From the NCBI GenBank assembly GCA_012976225.1, contig JAAVVG010000021.1:186001-250000 (forward strand): a DNA stretch of 64,000 bases, read 5' to 3'. The position numbers were made by a program, and so were the translations under genes. The notes beneath the pieces are model-generated. The model did not search any database. It worked only from the letters and a program-made list of their open reading frames with translations, and was not told the DNA's origin. Source of the DNA: Golubevia sp. BC0850. Taxonomy: Eukaryota; Basidiomycota; Exobasidiomycetes; Golubeviales; Golubeviaceae. Positions 11,610 to 23,370 of the stretch are shown piece by piece (position 1 is the first letter of the stretch; each line of letters begins with the position of its first letter).

Positions 11610-13266
11610 ATGAGGTTAATAGCTTCTCACGGCTCAATACCCCGACGACAGACTTTCAATTCAATCAATCTGACTTGTCCCAATTCAAGTCGAATAGCCT
11701 CAACCTCAATCTCAATCCTGCATCGACCGTTCTCTAGCAGTTCTCCAACTTCATCCTCTTCCTCCTCCTTCTTCAATTTACCAGAAACGGTTTCAAATTT
11801 CATTTCACCAATGACCCCTACTTTACACAATCTACCTTCAATTCTTCACCTAGACATTTTATCCACTAATCATTCCCATGCTCTATCAATCTTAGCCTTA
11901 ACTTTCTTACTAAGATCTACCATCACTCTACCAATCTCTCTTTGGTCAAGATCTAGAACCAGAAGAATGGTAGAGCTGTTGCTCCCAGAATGGAATAAAG
12001 AGAAAAGGGAATTACCTGTGAAAGTGATGAAGAGGTGTAGAAGGAGTGGGAAAAATTATGAGGAATATAAAGCTGAATTGACTATAGAGGTGAGTTCTGA
12101 AGGTGGAGAGCAGGTTCAAGTTGCGTTGCTACCTTTCTATCTCGACTTGAGCTGGCTACTATGTTTCTAGTCGTTCAGGAAAGTGAAAGTAGAGTTGACC
12201 TTGAAGAAGAGAGCTGGGAATCGTTGGCATACAATCAGTCTTCTCACTCTTATCAACCCTCTTCCTCCACCACCTCTCACTCCCTATTCTCACAGCTCAA
12301 ACAAAAGATGACCCAATTAATATCTCAATACAACTGTTCACCACTCCCAACATTCCTTCTACCTCTCCTGATCCACCTTCCCTTATTCCTGTTCCTATCC
12401 TCTCTAATCCGTCAAGGTTGTCTCCCACCAACTCCTTTCTCCACAGAATTTCTACCCTGGTCTTCTCTTCTGACCGAAAACAATTCAGCAATGTGGATAG
12501 AACAGTCTAAAATCTTAATGGAGAAAGGAATGGATGCAGAGACTTTATCTCAATTGAATGGAAGTGGAAAGGGAGGAGATAGTTTGGTTGAAAAAGATAG
12601 TAGTATGATGGGACCTATTGGACTTGGAATGATTACTATGTTGAATGTTGAACTGGGAGGTTATATGAGAAGGTTCAATGCCGAAAAGGGAGGGGAGGAG
12701 ATAGGGAAGAAAGGAGAAGGCGATGGCAAAATCGAAGAAAAAGTCCAAGAAGAAAGTTTAAGAAGTAAGAGTATCACTAATGTTTTGAGAGCGTTTTCAA
12801 TTGTTTTCGTTCCTATTGCTATGCAAGCTCCAGGGGTGAGTTAAGAATGGGAAACAAAAAAAGTTTGTCCCAGGTCTGTGAGCTCGAAAAAATCTCATGG
12901 AAAACCATTCGATTTTCTCTTTCGTTCAAAGTTTCTCGACTGACAGACTGACTTTTCTCTTGTCATTTCTTTCTTTTCATCATATTCCCTTATCTATTCT
13001 TCGTGGCTTCATTTCTACTTCAACTCTCCAACTCGACGTTCTTCAACTTTTTATCTTCTACCTCGAACCTTTTCTACCTCGAACCTTCTCAGGCTCTAGT
13101 AGTCTATTGGCTTTCTTCAGCTACTTTCACTTTATTTCAAAATTCGATTTTCACAATCTTGGATCGAAGGAGAGCTTTGAAGTTGAGCTCAAATATGGTG
13201 GCAAAGAAGAAACCTGGAGAAGATGTTAAGAGAAAATTTGTTTCTTCGAGTGACTTCCCTAGGTAA
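11610..13266 (+). CDS. COX18-like mitochondrial inner-membrane insertase
   Basis: Oxa1/YidC-family insertase of the mitochondrial inner membrane. COX18 exports the C-terminal tail of the Cox2 subunit to the intermembrane space. Three exons (about 11610-12089, 12179-12835, 13093-13266) give 436 residues. It begins with a basic, Ser-rich presequence (MRLIASHGSIPRRQTF). LHLDILSTNHSHALSILALT opens the insertase domain, followed by LPISLWSRSRTRRM, LLPEWNKEKRELP and the hairpin CSPLPTFLLPLLIHLPLFLF. Then come LIRQGCLPPTPFSTEFLPW, VFVPIAMQAPG and ALVVYWLSSATFTLFQNSIF. These fit fungal COX18-type proteins better than OXA1, which is encoded separately near 58 kb. An alternative 3' end beyond 13266 cannot be ruled out because the stop overlaps a weak donor (CCTAGGTAAAA). 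Confidence 0.82.
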
Positions 13267-14051
13267 AAGTTAGAACTTTAGCAATGACAATACAGTGAAA
13301 TCGTCGTCTGAAATGTTTGAATTGAACAGAGAGCTTTTCGGATACGAGAATCTGACCAGGATAGATTCTCTTATCTCTGAACACAACTCGTGAATGGGGT
13401 ATTGAAGGTTCTGTTGATTTCTTTGTAACGCAAGAGAGAGAGAAAGACTATAGAAAAAGGGAGCGTTCGAGAATGAAAAAACCAGCGACCGGAAGAGAGA
13501 GAGAGAGTGAGGGAGACAAAACAGAAATTGGTGATACAACGAGTTTGAGAAGATTGGAATCGAGGATGAAACGTCGGGAGTGCTGGTATGGAATTCGGAA
13601 AGGTGATTGGAGGAGGAAGGTTACAATAAACCAAAGGATCGGGAGAGAGAGAAACCGAAAAAGAGAAACTTTGTTTTTAGAAAGTATTTGAATCGAGTCT
13701 TTGGTTGAAAATCCAGTCTATTTACTTCTTGAAAAAAAAGGAAAGGACGAAAAGAGAAAGAGAAGAGGGAAGGTAGAAAAGGTAGAAAATGAACAGTGAT
13801 TTTGAAGCTGACGGAATCGAGACCTCTTGAATTTCAAGCGGATTGGTTGATATCTCTCCTTCTATTGATGGTACTGTTGTTGAACCTCATGATCTCAGGA
13901 CTATTCAAGGCTGAGTTTGGGCGTGAATTGGCTTTGGAAGGTGGGTATCTGAGAATAACCAAGGAGATAAGGAAATGGAAGATAAAGAAGGTGAGCTCCT
14001 TGATAGTGAAAATTCAAATTCAAACTCAAATTCAAGTCTCTGATTCAAGAC
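13267..14051. other. Convergent spacer, purine-rich
   Basis: About 785 bases between the COX18-like stop and the stop of the leftward membrane protein gene. The centre (13430-13790) is strongly purine-rich (GAGA and AAAG runs). Short open frames here show no conserved motif, so I regard the region as 3'-UTRs plus low-complexity spacer. Confidence 0.4.
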
Positions 14052-15839
14052 TCACAGATGATCGCTCAAACTCTGACTATGACCAGCCAAACCCTTGGAA
14101 TAGAAGTTCTTCCCTCCAATGGGAGTAGAAATGGGAGAAGAAGAATTACTTCCAGTTGGAGTGGTGGAATTTGAAGTATTCAAATGATGATGGTTCCATC
14201 CTCCTCTTGAAGTTGCACCTCTAGGAGCAGAACCAGTAGAAGAGAAAGAACTTGAATTAGAAAGAGAAGTCGAAGAGGGAGTTTGATTTGAATGACTCGA
14301 AATACAAGCAGGCAATTGATTGGATTGTAATTTGAAATCTCGATCTTGATTTGAAGAAGAGAAATTAGAGTTAGAATGAGAGGGAACCATGGCTTTCCCC
14401 TTGTTTTTCAAGATTCCATTCGGAAAGTAACCATCTTGATTGTCATTTCCATTCCTTCTCCAATCATTCTCTTCATTTGTTTCAGAACTCTCATCATCGT
14501 TTGGAGTTGAGATTTCTTCTTGACCTAATTTGAATCTATGACCATTTCCATTCCCATCTGCGATCCAATTATCCCTTCCAATTTCTGCTTCCTCTTCTTC
14601 ATCCAACTCGTCATCCAATTCTAGATTCTCTAAATCTTTCAGTTTCTCATTGAATTCTTTGAATCCCTTATTCCTCCTCCTAGCTCTGCTTTCTTCCTCT
14701 TCTCTCTTTTCTCTGATCGATTTAGTTAAGACGCTTTCTCTTCTTCTAGGTCTCATTCTTTCCTTCCCTTTCATACTGATTCTTGGTTCAGCATTCTGAT
14801 TAACTTCAGATTCGTCTTTAAAAATCAACGATCCAAACCATAAAACTCCAGCTGAACCTAACCCAAGAGAAGCTCCAAGAACTCCTGCGATTCCAAAGAA
14901 GATATAAAGTGGATACACCTCTTTAACTACGGCTTTAATGATTCTTACTGGAATCAAAACCAGAACGAAGTAGAAACCACTAAAGACATAGTAAAAAGGC
15001 GAGAGGATAATCAACATTGGTCGAAGGAAGATTGAGAGTGTGAGATAGTAGGATTGCATGATTACCGCTTGAACTGAAGAGGAGATGTATTGGAAAGGTT
15101 TGAATAACATCTTGATGACCCAAAAACTAGAAGCAAGGATGTGTTTTGTGAAAGAGAAGAGCTTGCTGAGAATGTCAAAGAATGAGGTGGAGGAATCTTC
15201 TGAATCCGAATCTGAATTTGAACGTATCTTCTTGATCTTTGAAATGACTTTCTTCTGAATAGCTGATGGTCTTTCTTTCTTTGCTTTTGATTTGGAATTC
15301 CTAATTGACGATTGAGCTTGAAGCATTTGTCCATCCTCATCCTCATCATCCTCATCTTCATCTATCTGTTCCTGCTCTTCTTCCTCGTTCTTCCAACTTC
15401 TTGCCGGGTTCTCCCTCCTCCCAGGTTCCTGATATCCTGATAACTTGTTGAGATTCACCTTACTGCTCTTTAGGTCTCCCTGCGATGTCTCTTTCTCACT
15501 CTCTTTCCCTGGATTCCTACTATTTGAAACTCTCGTCTTCTCCTCCAATTCCCAATCTCTCCTCACTTTTTCCCTTGCAATCTTTGCTAGCTCTACTGCA
15601 GAGAGACCTGATCCTGACCAAAGATCTAAGTCGAGATGAGCATCATCTAGATCTTCTACATGAAAGTTACTGCCAGCGAAGTTATTCGGGATTGTATGCT
15701 GCTGAGAATGATGTGAAGAGAGAAGTGAGATTCTAGGAATTGATCTTGATTCTAATTCAGCTCTGACTCGTTGAAGAGAGTTGATTGGGAGTAGAAGTAA
15801 GGTGGACAGGATTAGAACGTAGGATGAAACCGATTTCAT
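14052..15839 (-). CDS. Low-complexity membrane protein, unknown function
   Basis: Single-exon gene, 595 residues. It has a signal peptide or signal anchor (MKSVSSYVLILSTLLLLPIN), then about 200 residues of charged low-complexity sequence. A membrane region spans roughly residues 225-345, with long hydrophobic stretches around IFLRPMLIILSPFYYVF, FYFVLVLIPVRIIKAVVKEV and YPLYIFFGIAGVLGASLGLG. A long Arg/Glu- and Ser/Asn-rich cytosolic tail follows. The YPLYIFFG region reminds me of fungal Ldb16-like proteins (seipin partners in lipid-droplet formation), but that is a weak resemblance from memory. Codon use and the uninterrupted 1.8-kb frame support a real gene. Confidence 0.6.
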   Translation of the reverse strand: MKSVSSYVLILSTLLLLPINSLQRVRAELESRSIPRISLLSSHHSQQHTIPNNFAGSNFHVEDLDDAHLDLDLWSGSGLSAVELAKIAREKVRRDWELEEKTRVSNSRNPGKESEKETSQGDLKSSKVNLNKLSGYQEPGRRENPARSWKNEEEEQEQIDEDEDDEDEDGQMLQAQSSIRNSKSKAKKERPSAIQKKVISKIKKIRSNSDSDSEDSSTSFFDILSKLFSFTKHILASSFWVIKMLFKPFQYISSSVQAVIMQSYYLTLSIFLRPMLIILSPFYYVFSGFYFVLVLIPVRIIKAVVKEVYPLYIFFGIAGVLGASLGLGSAGVLWFGSLIFKDESEVNQNAEPRISMKGKERMRPRRRESVLTKSIREKREEEESRARRRNKGFKEFNEKLKDLENLELDDELDEEEEAEIGRDNWIADGNGNGHRFKLGQEEISTPNDDESSETNEENDWRRNGNDNQDGYFPNGILKNKGKAMVPSHSNSNFSSSNQDRDFKLQSNQLPACISSHSNQTPSSTSLSNSSSFSSTGSAPRGATSRGGWNHHHLNTSNSTTPTGSNSSSPISTPIGGKNFYSKGLAGHSQSLSDHL

Positions 15840-16488
15840 GACTGGATAGACGTGCGAGTAGGATTGGGCTATCCCTTCCCTTGAATCGATCCAGTTATCC
15901 CTTTCCTATTGCTCTTCGTCGATGAATGGCTGAAATTGATGTTAAAGGAGAGGAGTCAACGATGCAGATGTAACGTGGTGGGTGTGGAAGAAGACAGTGG
16001 CTAATCGTGAATTCGTGATGACAATTGATGCTCTTTGTCTTCCTACCCAACGCTACCAATTCTTCAAAGTCGTTCAATCTTGATTTATTCAAATTGAGAA
16101 TGAGTTCAGTCTTTCAAGATCCATCCACCGGTCTACCGCCAGAGAGAGATTTCCCTCGAGACTTTCCCTCCTTCTCCTTTGTAACAGCCTGCCAGCCTGC
16201 CTGCTGCCTGGCAAGATCCTCACGAGTCTGGAGACACTGGAGAGATACCAGCTCATCAAACTCAAGTCTTGACAAGATTTCTATTGCAGGTCGTCAATGC
16301 CTGTGGCTCGACAGAGCTCAGGCTAAGTCCCAATCGGAAGAGTGGGAGGGCAAATGCAAGTCCGACTTTTGGGATTGTCTTTTGAAAGTTACAGAGAAGC
16401 AGTGAAATGAATCTTGTGCAGAGAGAGAGAGAGGAGGAAGTAGGAGAACCCGGGGTCCATTGACTATTTACAGCTATCTACCTGGCCG
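15840..16488. other. Intergenic region, no supported gene
   Basis: About 650 bases between the start of the leftward membrane protein gene and the stop of the EI24-like gene. A rightward open frame starting at ATG 16100 has several Cys codons but no recognisable domain and no convincing splice pattern, so I do not call it. The left 150 bases should hold the promoter of the 14-15.8 kb gene. Confidence 0.35.
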
Positions 16489-18118
16489 CTAGCGACGAGG
16501 TGGAGGTGGAACTCTCCTTCTAATCCCACTACTTGGACCTTCATTTCCATCTTCATCTTCTCCACCTGCATTCTTTCCATCCTCCTCAGAATAAGCAGGT
16601 GGAGCATCAATATCTTCTCCCATCAATCTTGCTTGTTCTTCCAGCTTCCTCTTCTTTTGTTCATTTTCATATTCTTGTTCTTTATCGATTTGACCTCCAA
16701 TTCCACTACCACCTGCAGAACCAGATGCGAAACTAGCTCCAGGAATCTTGAAGTCATCATCACCTTGAGGAGCAAATGGAAGTTTGCCTTGTTGAGAACT
16801 CTTTGGAGAAGATGGTTTGGTCCAATCTGTCAAACTATAGGTTTCTTCTTTCTTCAAAGGTTTAATTCTACCAGCTTGGAATTCATGCTGACGTTTCTCT
16901 AAATCATGAGCATACATTGCAGCTCCTACTCTATTGGAAACCGAAAAGAATAAACCTAAAAGAGGAATCGATTCTAAAAGAGCTGCTGTAAAACCAAAGA
17001 GGTAATAGGAGAATTGACGTTCTGTCATCCAGATTGAGATTTGAGCTGGAGTCATACGCTTTGAAGCGAAGAGAGGAATGTGGAGTTGATGTGAAAGGGA
17101 AAGAGAGCGAAGGTAGGCGGAAACAAGGAGAGAGAGGACTGGAAGAGGCAGGAGGGAGGTAGACAGAAGGATAAGAACCAGTCCAAGAGCAGGAGCAACA
17201 AGAGATGAACACTTACAAGGAATGAAATCCAATGGCAGGAGCAAAGCTTTCAGGATGAACTTTCTGAAGATGGGACCAGCCAGTCTCTGATAGATTGGCG
17301 CCTTCTTCATGTTCTTTCGACTCTTCTCGTACGGAGGCTCCTCCCACTCTTCAAAGTAAAGTGTCCACCAATCTGAAGATTTACCTCTTGATTTCACGGT
17401 TGATAGGTACGCTTGATTTCTACACTCCTTCAGTCTACGTCTCAACCAAAATTCAATGATAGAGGAGCATTGCGAGAGAACGAACATGAAGGAGGCGAAG
17501 GCTGTTCAGGAAAGGCCATAGAGCGAATAGGATGAAGGATGATGAGAGAATGATCAGAGAGAGAGAAGGGAGGAGGAAATGAAGAAGGGAAAGGGACTTA
17601 CTGGTTAAAGAGGGCAAAGGTAGCCTGAACAGCAGACCCTCGTCTACTCTCTCGGATGCAGTCGAGACTGTTGAATAGATCCTTAATATGTCATAGCAGC
17701 AGAACCAGAGGAATTGAAAGGGATCAAAGTCTGCCATCAGCGATCTTGCCATGGAGAATCCCTCCACCACCTCCCAACAGCTCTCTTTCTATTCTATTCC
17801 CTCCGCCCTCTCTTTCCTTCCAAAAATACCTTATTCAACTCATTTTCAATTCCCTCGTTTCTTCTATCCCATCTTCACATCCACTTTTACTCACGCCTTC
17901 ATACCAGTGACACTGGCACTCCCACTCATGAACTTCCGGACGAAGAAGCTTTGAATATGAAAGGTACAGGCAAACCAGACAGCAGCTACTATACCAGATT
18001 GTTTCAGACCTTTAGAGCAAGAGGCCCACATAGGAGACCAAACTTTCTCATCTTTCAAAAGTCTATAGGCTCCTATGATTGAGTAGGCTGGAGGGAAGTT
18101 TAGTGTTTCTTGAGGCAT
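16489..18118 (-). CDS. EI24/RRT8-like multi-pass membrane protein
   Basis: Fungal integral membrane protein of the EI24/CysZ-like group (relatives of yeast Rrt8/Lds proteins on lipid droplets and ER). Four exons with consistent phase (about 17905-18118, 17602-17730, 17217-17501, 16489-17138) give 425 residues. The N-terminus SIIGAYRLLKDEKVWSPMW is typical. Hydrophobic segments occur at SGIVAAVWFACTFHI, LTTFASFMFVLSQCSSIIEF and FILKALLLPLDFIP. The most conserved block is MTPAQISIWMTERQFSYYLF followed by GFTAALLESIPLLGLFFSVS and NRVGAAMYAHDLEK. The tail is Gly/Glu-rich with a final proline run. The boundary of the first intron is the least certain part. A TATA-like box lies about 50 bases upstream of the start. 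Confidence 0.72.
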
Positions 18119-18166
18119 CGTTCAGTCTTTGACTTGAAGCTCTTCACCTTTCAATTGAAAAGGATC

Positions 18167-18174
18167 CTTATATA
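18167..18174 (-). promoter_or_regulatory. TATA-like box of the EI24-like gene
   Basis: Read on the minus strand the sequence is TATATAAG, about 50 bases before the ATG at 18118, a normal distance for a fungal TATA element with a short leader. Confidence 0.4.
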
Positions 18175-18432
18175 GCTTCAGAGGAGAAATTGAGCTCAGA
18201 GAGAAGGAAGAGAAGTAAAGCCAAAGGGAGAGGAGGTGAAAGAAGAGAGAAGGAGAGAAAATACAGTACAGCGAGACTCTCTGAGAAATCTCAGTGCGCA
18301 GTGGCTAGTCGATAACACGAATGTTCGAAGGCGAACCCTCCCAAATCTGATATAGAGCAGTGTGATGGAGACAAATTTAAAATTACATGAAAGAGCGAAC
18401 GAAAAGGGTAAAACAGGAGTGGGAGCAAGGCT

Positions 18433-21400
18433 CTAGTGAGTAAACATTTGAGCTGTCTTATCCAAGGCCATCTGAAGGTGATTGTAGAAAGAGCAAGTTC
18501 AGTACCATTTCGAAGACCAGTTCGAAAGCTTTTCAAGTTTCTTGTAAAGAAACCGATCTCTTTAACCAGCACTCACCTCATAAGCCTCTTTGAACACCTC
18601 CAACGTTTCATCGCTAGCCAACTTCTCCTTCTTGACGTGAGATCTTCTACCTGCTTTGGAGTGCATCTTCTTAAAGTGTCGGGCCTGTGAAGGAGAGAAA
18701 AAGAGAACGAGTGAGAAAAAGAGAGATGGGGAGGAGAGGCATGAGGGTGGCAAAAGGGTAAAAAAGATTGAGAACTCACCTCTTGCTCCTCTACCAAACT
18801 CCAAGCATCTCCAACCCTATTAGCTCTAGCAGTTCTACCGACTCTATGAACATATTTGGTAATGTCCACTGGAGAATCGTAAGAGACTACATGTCGGACG
18901 TGAGGAAGATCGATACCTCTAGAGATGAGATCTGAACAGACGAGACTGTGAGAGACGGGAAGGGTATGAAAATTCAGCATTTCGAGAACCAGAACAGCTT
19001 TGAGTGTTCTGAGGAAAGAAACTCACATGTCAATTTTCCCACCCTTGAAATCCTTCAAAATCTCCTTCCTCTCCCCTTTACCCAAATCACTCGAATATTC
19101 TCTGACCTCTAATCCTTTATCAACACCTCCATTCCATTTCCAAATCTCCTCGAAATTCCTTAGAAGTCCAACTAATCTTCTAGCTGATTCTACACTCTTA
19201 GTAAAGCAGAGAACGTTTCTGAGAGATGATTTCAAAGGGTCCTTTACATCCCCATCTTGGTCTTCCCCGGCTAGAATCTCTTCTGAATTTTCTCGATGCA
19301 GTAATTCGATAAGATGAAGAGGTTTCAAAGCAGATGGAAGGATCAACATATGCTCTCTTAAAGTTGAAGGCAAAGTATGAGCTTGGTTGAAATCAATCGG
19401 ATTCCTGTGTGAATCCAAATTTGGAGTCGAATCTTGAACTGAAATGTACTTTGGGTTCTTGAGGTTTAAAGTTTGAATTTGAGATGGATCTCTAGTTAAA
19501 GTTGCTGAGAAGAGAAGTTTCTGAACCTGTAACATTGGGAGAAACGAAGAGTGAAGAAAATAGATTAGGTCAACACAAACCTAGTAATCTTCTAGGCCTA
19601 GAATAAAGTGATTGAGTTAAGGACAACTCACCGAAGAAGGAATCACTTGGTTCAAATCATCCTTATCTCTCTTCAACCAAGCAGGAGCTTGAACCTCTCC
19701 TTCGAATTCTCCGAAATCTTCCTCGTTGACATTCGGAGGAACGATTTCATCTTCCAATCTACCAATCCATTCTTGAAAGCTTTGACCCATCAACCTATCA
19801 GCTTCATCAACAATCAAAAACCTCAAATGTTTCAAATTGAAACCTTGAGTAGATTTCAAATGATCTATCAATCTACCTGGAGTAGCCAATAAGATATCAA
19901 CCTTTGAAGAATAAAGATAACCATCTCCACAAATCTCCCTCCTTTCACTCTCTTTATCAAATCCTTGATCTAAATCTTCTTCATCTTCATCTAAATCCGA
20001 GCTGAGGTAATTCTTTCGTTTTTCGACCAACATATTTTGTTCGTTTGCGAAACTAGAGTTTCCCATACAGATTCCAACCTTTAAATCGCCATTTGGACCT
20101 CCTAGACCTTTGTTCAAAGAATCTAGGGTTTCTCGAACTTGATTCACTAGATCTCGTGTGGGTAAAAGGATTAAAGCTCTAAGCCTTCTAATTTGTCTTG
20201 TTCGAAGAACTTCCAGAATTGGAACCACGTAAGAAAGAGTCTTTCCTGAACCAGTTGGAGCTGAAACGCAAAGATCTGATTGACGAGTTGAAGGATAGAG
20301 GGATCTGGAAGTTGGAGTTGATAGCAGGAGTGGAATCACCGACGCTTGGACTGCAGTGAAGAGAGAAGAAAGGTTATATGAGCTAATCAAGTGATTGATT
20401 TAGGAATTGGGAGGTCAGAAATACTCACCTGCAAACCATTCAGTAACCCCCATCTTCGACAATTGTTTTCTAATAGGTCCACAAACCAACCCCAACCCTT
20501 TTGCTCTCCCATTAAGTACCGGCTGAGAATCTTGATTGATTTCCATCATTTCCTCATCTGAGCTTGCTTCATCTTGATCTTGCTCTTTGACTTGCTTCTC
20601 CGCTACATTCACTTCTTTCTTTTTCCTGGCTTTCTCCTTCTGCGTCTCTCCTTCTATCTTTTCTCTGAAAGATGGATCTACTAATGTTGGATGAGCTAAA
20701 CCTTTTGACAAACCTTGGGCAGCTAAGATTGAAGGATCAGATCTGAAATTCTGTCTAGGAAGTGGGAATCTTGAAAGACCTATCGGTTCTCCTATTGTTT
20801 CGGCTGTAACTTCTGGTTCTGATTCTTGAAGTGAAATAATAGGTTGTGAAGTTTCATCTGGGGGCTTATCTGAGCTTGAGGGTTGATTCGATGGAGTTTT
20901 GACTTCATCTTCTTCGTCTGAGGAGCTAGAATCAGAATCAGAATCGCTTGAATCACGAGAGTCGTCACTTGAAGAATCACTTTCTGATTCTGCATTCTTC
21001 TGAGTAGCTACTTTCTTCTCTTGATCTTGAGCTTTAGCAGTAGTAGTAGTAGCAGCAGGAACATTAACCTGCTTAACTTCTTCCTTCTTGATATTCTTCT
21101 GAAACCTCTTGCCATTCCAACCGTTATCAATTTCCTTGCCTTCTTCTTCTCTCTGCCTTTTCAAATCTTGAAAATCAAAGATTTTATTGTCTTGCACTTT
21201 CCTTTCCGTTGTCGGTTCCACCAAGCTAGCAGATTTTTCCCTCTTTCTATTCTCTCTGATTTCCTCTCTGCCAACATGTCTCTCTTTACCTTTCTGTTTC
21301 CCCTCACCAGGTTTCTTTCCCTTCTTTGAAATTTCTTTATTTTTCCTTCTAGTCTTCTTTGCAGCTTCATATCTTTGTTTAGCTTTCGTCTTTTCCTTTC

Positions 21401-21704
21401 CAGCTGAATTTGAAGAAGATGATTTGGATTTCTTGTCTGATGCTCGTAGGGCTGGAGCTGAAAGTCTGGAAGGATGAATCATTGGCATAACAGCTGAAGA
21501 GAAGTTTGAGTTTGAGGTTGATGGAACATTGTAATTGGAAGCTGCAGTCGAAAAAGGATTGGAAGTGGAAGCTGGATTTGGATTTGAAGATTTCTTGGAT
21601 TCAAGTCGAGCATTCAGTAAAGCTAATCGATCTGTTACTTGACTTGGAGCTGATTGAGTTGATTCAGATGTTGAGCTTCCATCAAATCGCTTTACGTTGA
21701 ACAT
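18433..21704 (-). CDS. DBP6: DEAD-box RNA helicase Dbp6/DDX51
   Basis: ATP-dependent RNA helicase of early 60S ribosome assembly in the nucleolus. Six exons with agreeing phases (about 20429-21704, 19632-20350, 19027-19526, 18780-18945, 18577-18684, 18433-18471) give 935 residues. The first 400 residues are Ser/Glu/Lys low complexity. The core then shows SAPTGSGKTLSYVVPILEVL (motif I), LLPTRDLVNQV (Ia), ATPGRLIDHL (Ib), LIVDEADRLMGQSFQEWI (II), LLFSATLT (III), VLCFTKSVESARRL (IV), VCSDLISRGIDLPHVRHVVS (V) and YVHRVGRTARANR (VI). A long insert between Ia and Ib, the SFQEWI segment and EWFAVQ before the core fit Dbp6/DDX51 rather than other DEAD proteins. The last exon is only 39 nt (MALDKTAQMFTH). 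Its ATG at 21704 begins the typical MFNVKRFD. Confidence 0.9.
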
Positions 21705-22015
21705 CCCTGCTAGAGTAGAAATTGAGGGGAGGAGGGGAGGGGAGGTGAGATGAATCAAAACAGATATCTCCTGAGACAATGGATCAAAATTCACCGAAGC
21801 TCACCGAACTTCAATCGACTTCCAGGGGCAACCTGGCCTGCACTGCAAGAACACATCAGAACAAGATTCCGAGATAAGGGGAAACAATTCACAAAGGAAG
21901 CAGCAACCGATTTCATGCGAGACGAGAGAGAGAGTGTGTGTGTGCTTGATACATTTCGAACGCTCGATCTGGGGGACAAAAGGAATGATACGAAAGTTTG
22001 TTTTGGCATATAATG
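21705..22015. promoter_or_regulatory. Spacer upstream of DBP6
   Basis: About 310 bases hold the DBP6 promoter and the 3' end of the small leftward gene to the right. No TATA box or other recognisable motif was seen. Confidence 0.35.
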
Positions 22016-22532
22016 CTAACAGGATGTTTCAGAGTGTCTTTTCTTGAGATTTTGATGAAAGAGGAGCTCCTTCGAAGACAGTCCATCTGTGAGAGAAGGG
22101 GAGAGCAAAGAACAAACAGGGGTGGTTAGTGAAAGATTTCCGCTGCTGATAGTGATGAATTTTGGAGAACTTATACGATCTGGCACCAAAGAAAAGGAAA
22201 GCTGGTTGGAAGAGGAAAGAATGAAAAAGTGACTCACCGGACTTTGCTAATTTCCTATCCACAGATGCAATTAACGATCCATTCACAGATTCCTTCAGAG
22301 CATCCTTCAAGGCATTCACAGTCTCCACCAGCTTCACAACATCCGGTGTCTTCGATTGCTTCTGTAGTTGTGGGAAGTGGGTCCATCGCTTCGCCTGCGA
22401 CTGTTTGTAAGACGTGACTTGCGACGCCAGACATGAAATAAAGATGGAGTTAGGTTTCAGTTGAGGACTTTTTAGAAAAATTCAAGACAATTGCGAGATA
22501 CTGTTTGAAAGAATCAAAGACTTAGTAAACAT
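22016..22532 (-). CDS. Small spliced gene, unknown 93-residue protein
   Basis: A possible small gene too fragmented for simple frame calling. Three exons (about 22502-22532, 22238-22417, 22016-22086) have phases that all agree. The first intron contains a good branch site (CCTAACTCC) and the second has a GTGAGT donor and CTCACAG acceptor. The predicted protein starts MFTKSLILSN and is basic (SQAKRWTHFPQLQKQSK). A long amphipathic helix follows (VVKLVETVNALKDALKESVN), and it ends LLFHQNLKKRHSETSC. The basic start could be a mitochondrial signal. No family was recognised. The middle exon also contains a different Cys-rich frame, which makes the choice uncertain. Confidence 0.4.
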
Positions 22533-23370
22533 GAAGACGGAGAAGGGAAAGAAGTGAGTGAGAAACACGCTTCTTAAATAGAAGATTTTGGAGCTCAAAG
22601 CTGTGAAGATCAAGGCGATGTGAAAGCCATGGATTGTAGCTGTAATTCTTTTGCTTCAGATATATCAGTGAAAGGTGTTTTTCGAGAAGGAGTTGAGAGG
22701 TAGTAGAATCGGAAGTCGACGCCCCAACCCCGCGACCCTATCGTAACAACCTGCCACTCATTCTTCCTCGGACAGGAAAGATGAGAATCCAATGTCGAGA
22801 CCAGATCCTATGGAAACGGAAAAGAGGTGGCAGAGTGGAAGCCAAGGCACGATGCTTTCAGTTCAATCTGCTTGTCGACGAAAAACTTTGTCAAGTGTCA
22901 TCGAGCATTCAGAACTCCTCTCTCAAAATGGGTCTGGCTGCTCAAATGGGAGACCTCGGGAAAGCCAGAATGTTTTTTTGAAGGAGGAGGTGTTGGGGTA
23001 TCGTCAGACTCAGACTGGCGTTAGAATCTAAGTAGGTCAAGAACGAAAGGAGGCTGTAACACTCAGGAAAGGGACGAGATTGAAATTGAGACGAGTTTTG
23101 GAGATATGAGATAAAATTGGAGACTTTCGAACTCTCCAAGATAAGGAAGAACCGATGGGGCGCCGATCGAGGTTGCAAGAAATGGCACGCTCTCATGTAA
23201 AAATTCCTGACCTCCATTTCGTCTTCTTCGATCTCCGTTTTGACGGAATCCTGAATCGGCATCCCAAAACTGAGCGCTAGCATACAGCATAACAGGACTG
23301 AGCCTCAAAACCCTTATAAAGCATCTGATCATTTTCTGCCCTTCTTCTTTCCCAACTCTCAACATCAGAA
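22533..23370. other. Divergent intergenic region without a supported gene
   Basis: About 840 bases between a leftward small gene and the rightward beta-lactamase-fold gene. Several open frames of 60-110 codons occur on both strands, but they overlap one another and show no domain or biased composition. The right end holds a TATA element. Confidence 0.4.
23315..23320 (+). promoter_or_regulatory. TATA box of the beta-lactamase-fold gene
   Basis: TATAAA, followed by GC, about 51 bases upstream of the ATG at 23371. This is a clean match to the consensus at a plausible distance. Confidence 0.5.

Noticed and set aside
13473-13691. Basic 72-codon rightward frame
   Set aside because: Lies in a purine-rich low-complexity block; the Arg/Lys/Glu content follows directly from GAGA and AAAG runs.
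13796-14128. Rightward frame with a hydrophobic stretch, possibly a further exon of the COX18-like gene
   Set aside because: It overlaps the 3' end of the leftward gene, there is no in-phase acceptor linked to the COX18-like last exon, and COX18 proteins end near the point already reached.
16100-16405. Rightward open frame starting MSSVFQDPSTGLPPERD with several Cys near its end
   Set aside because: No known CHCH or other Cys pattern fits, splice options do not give a consistent protein, and the frame is short enough to arise by chance.
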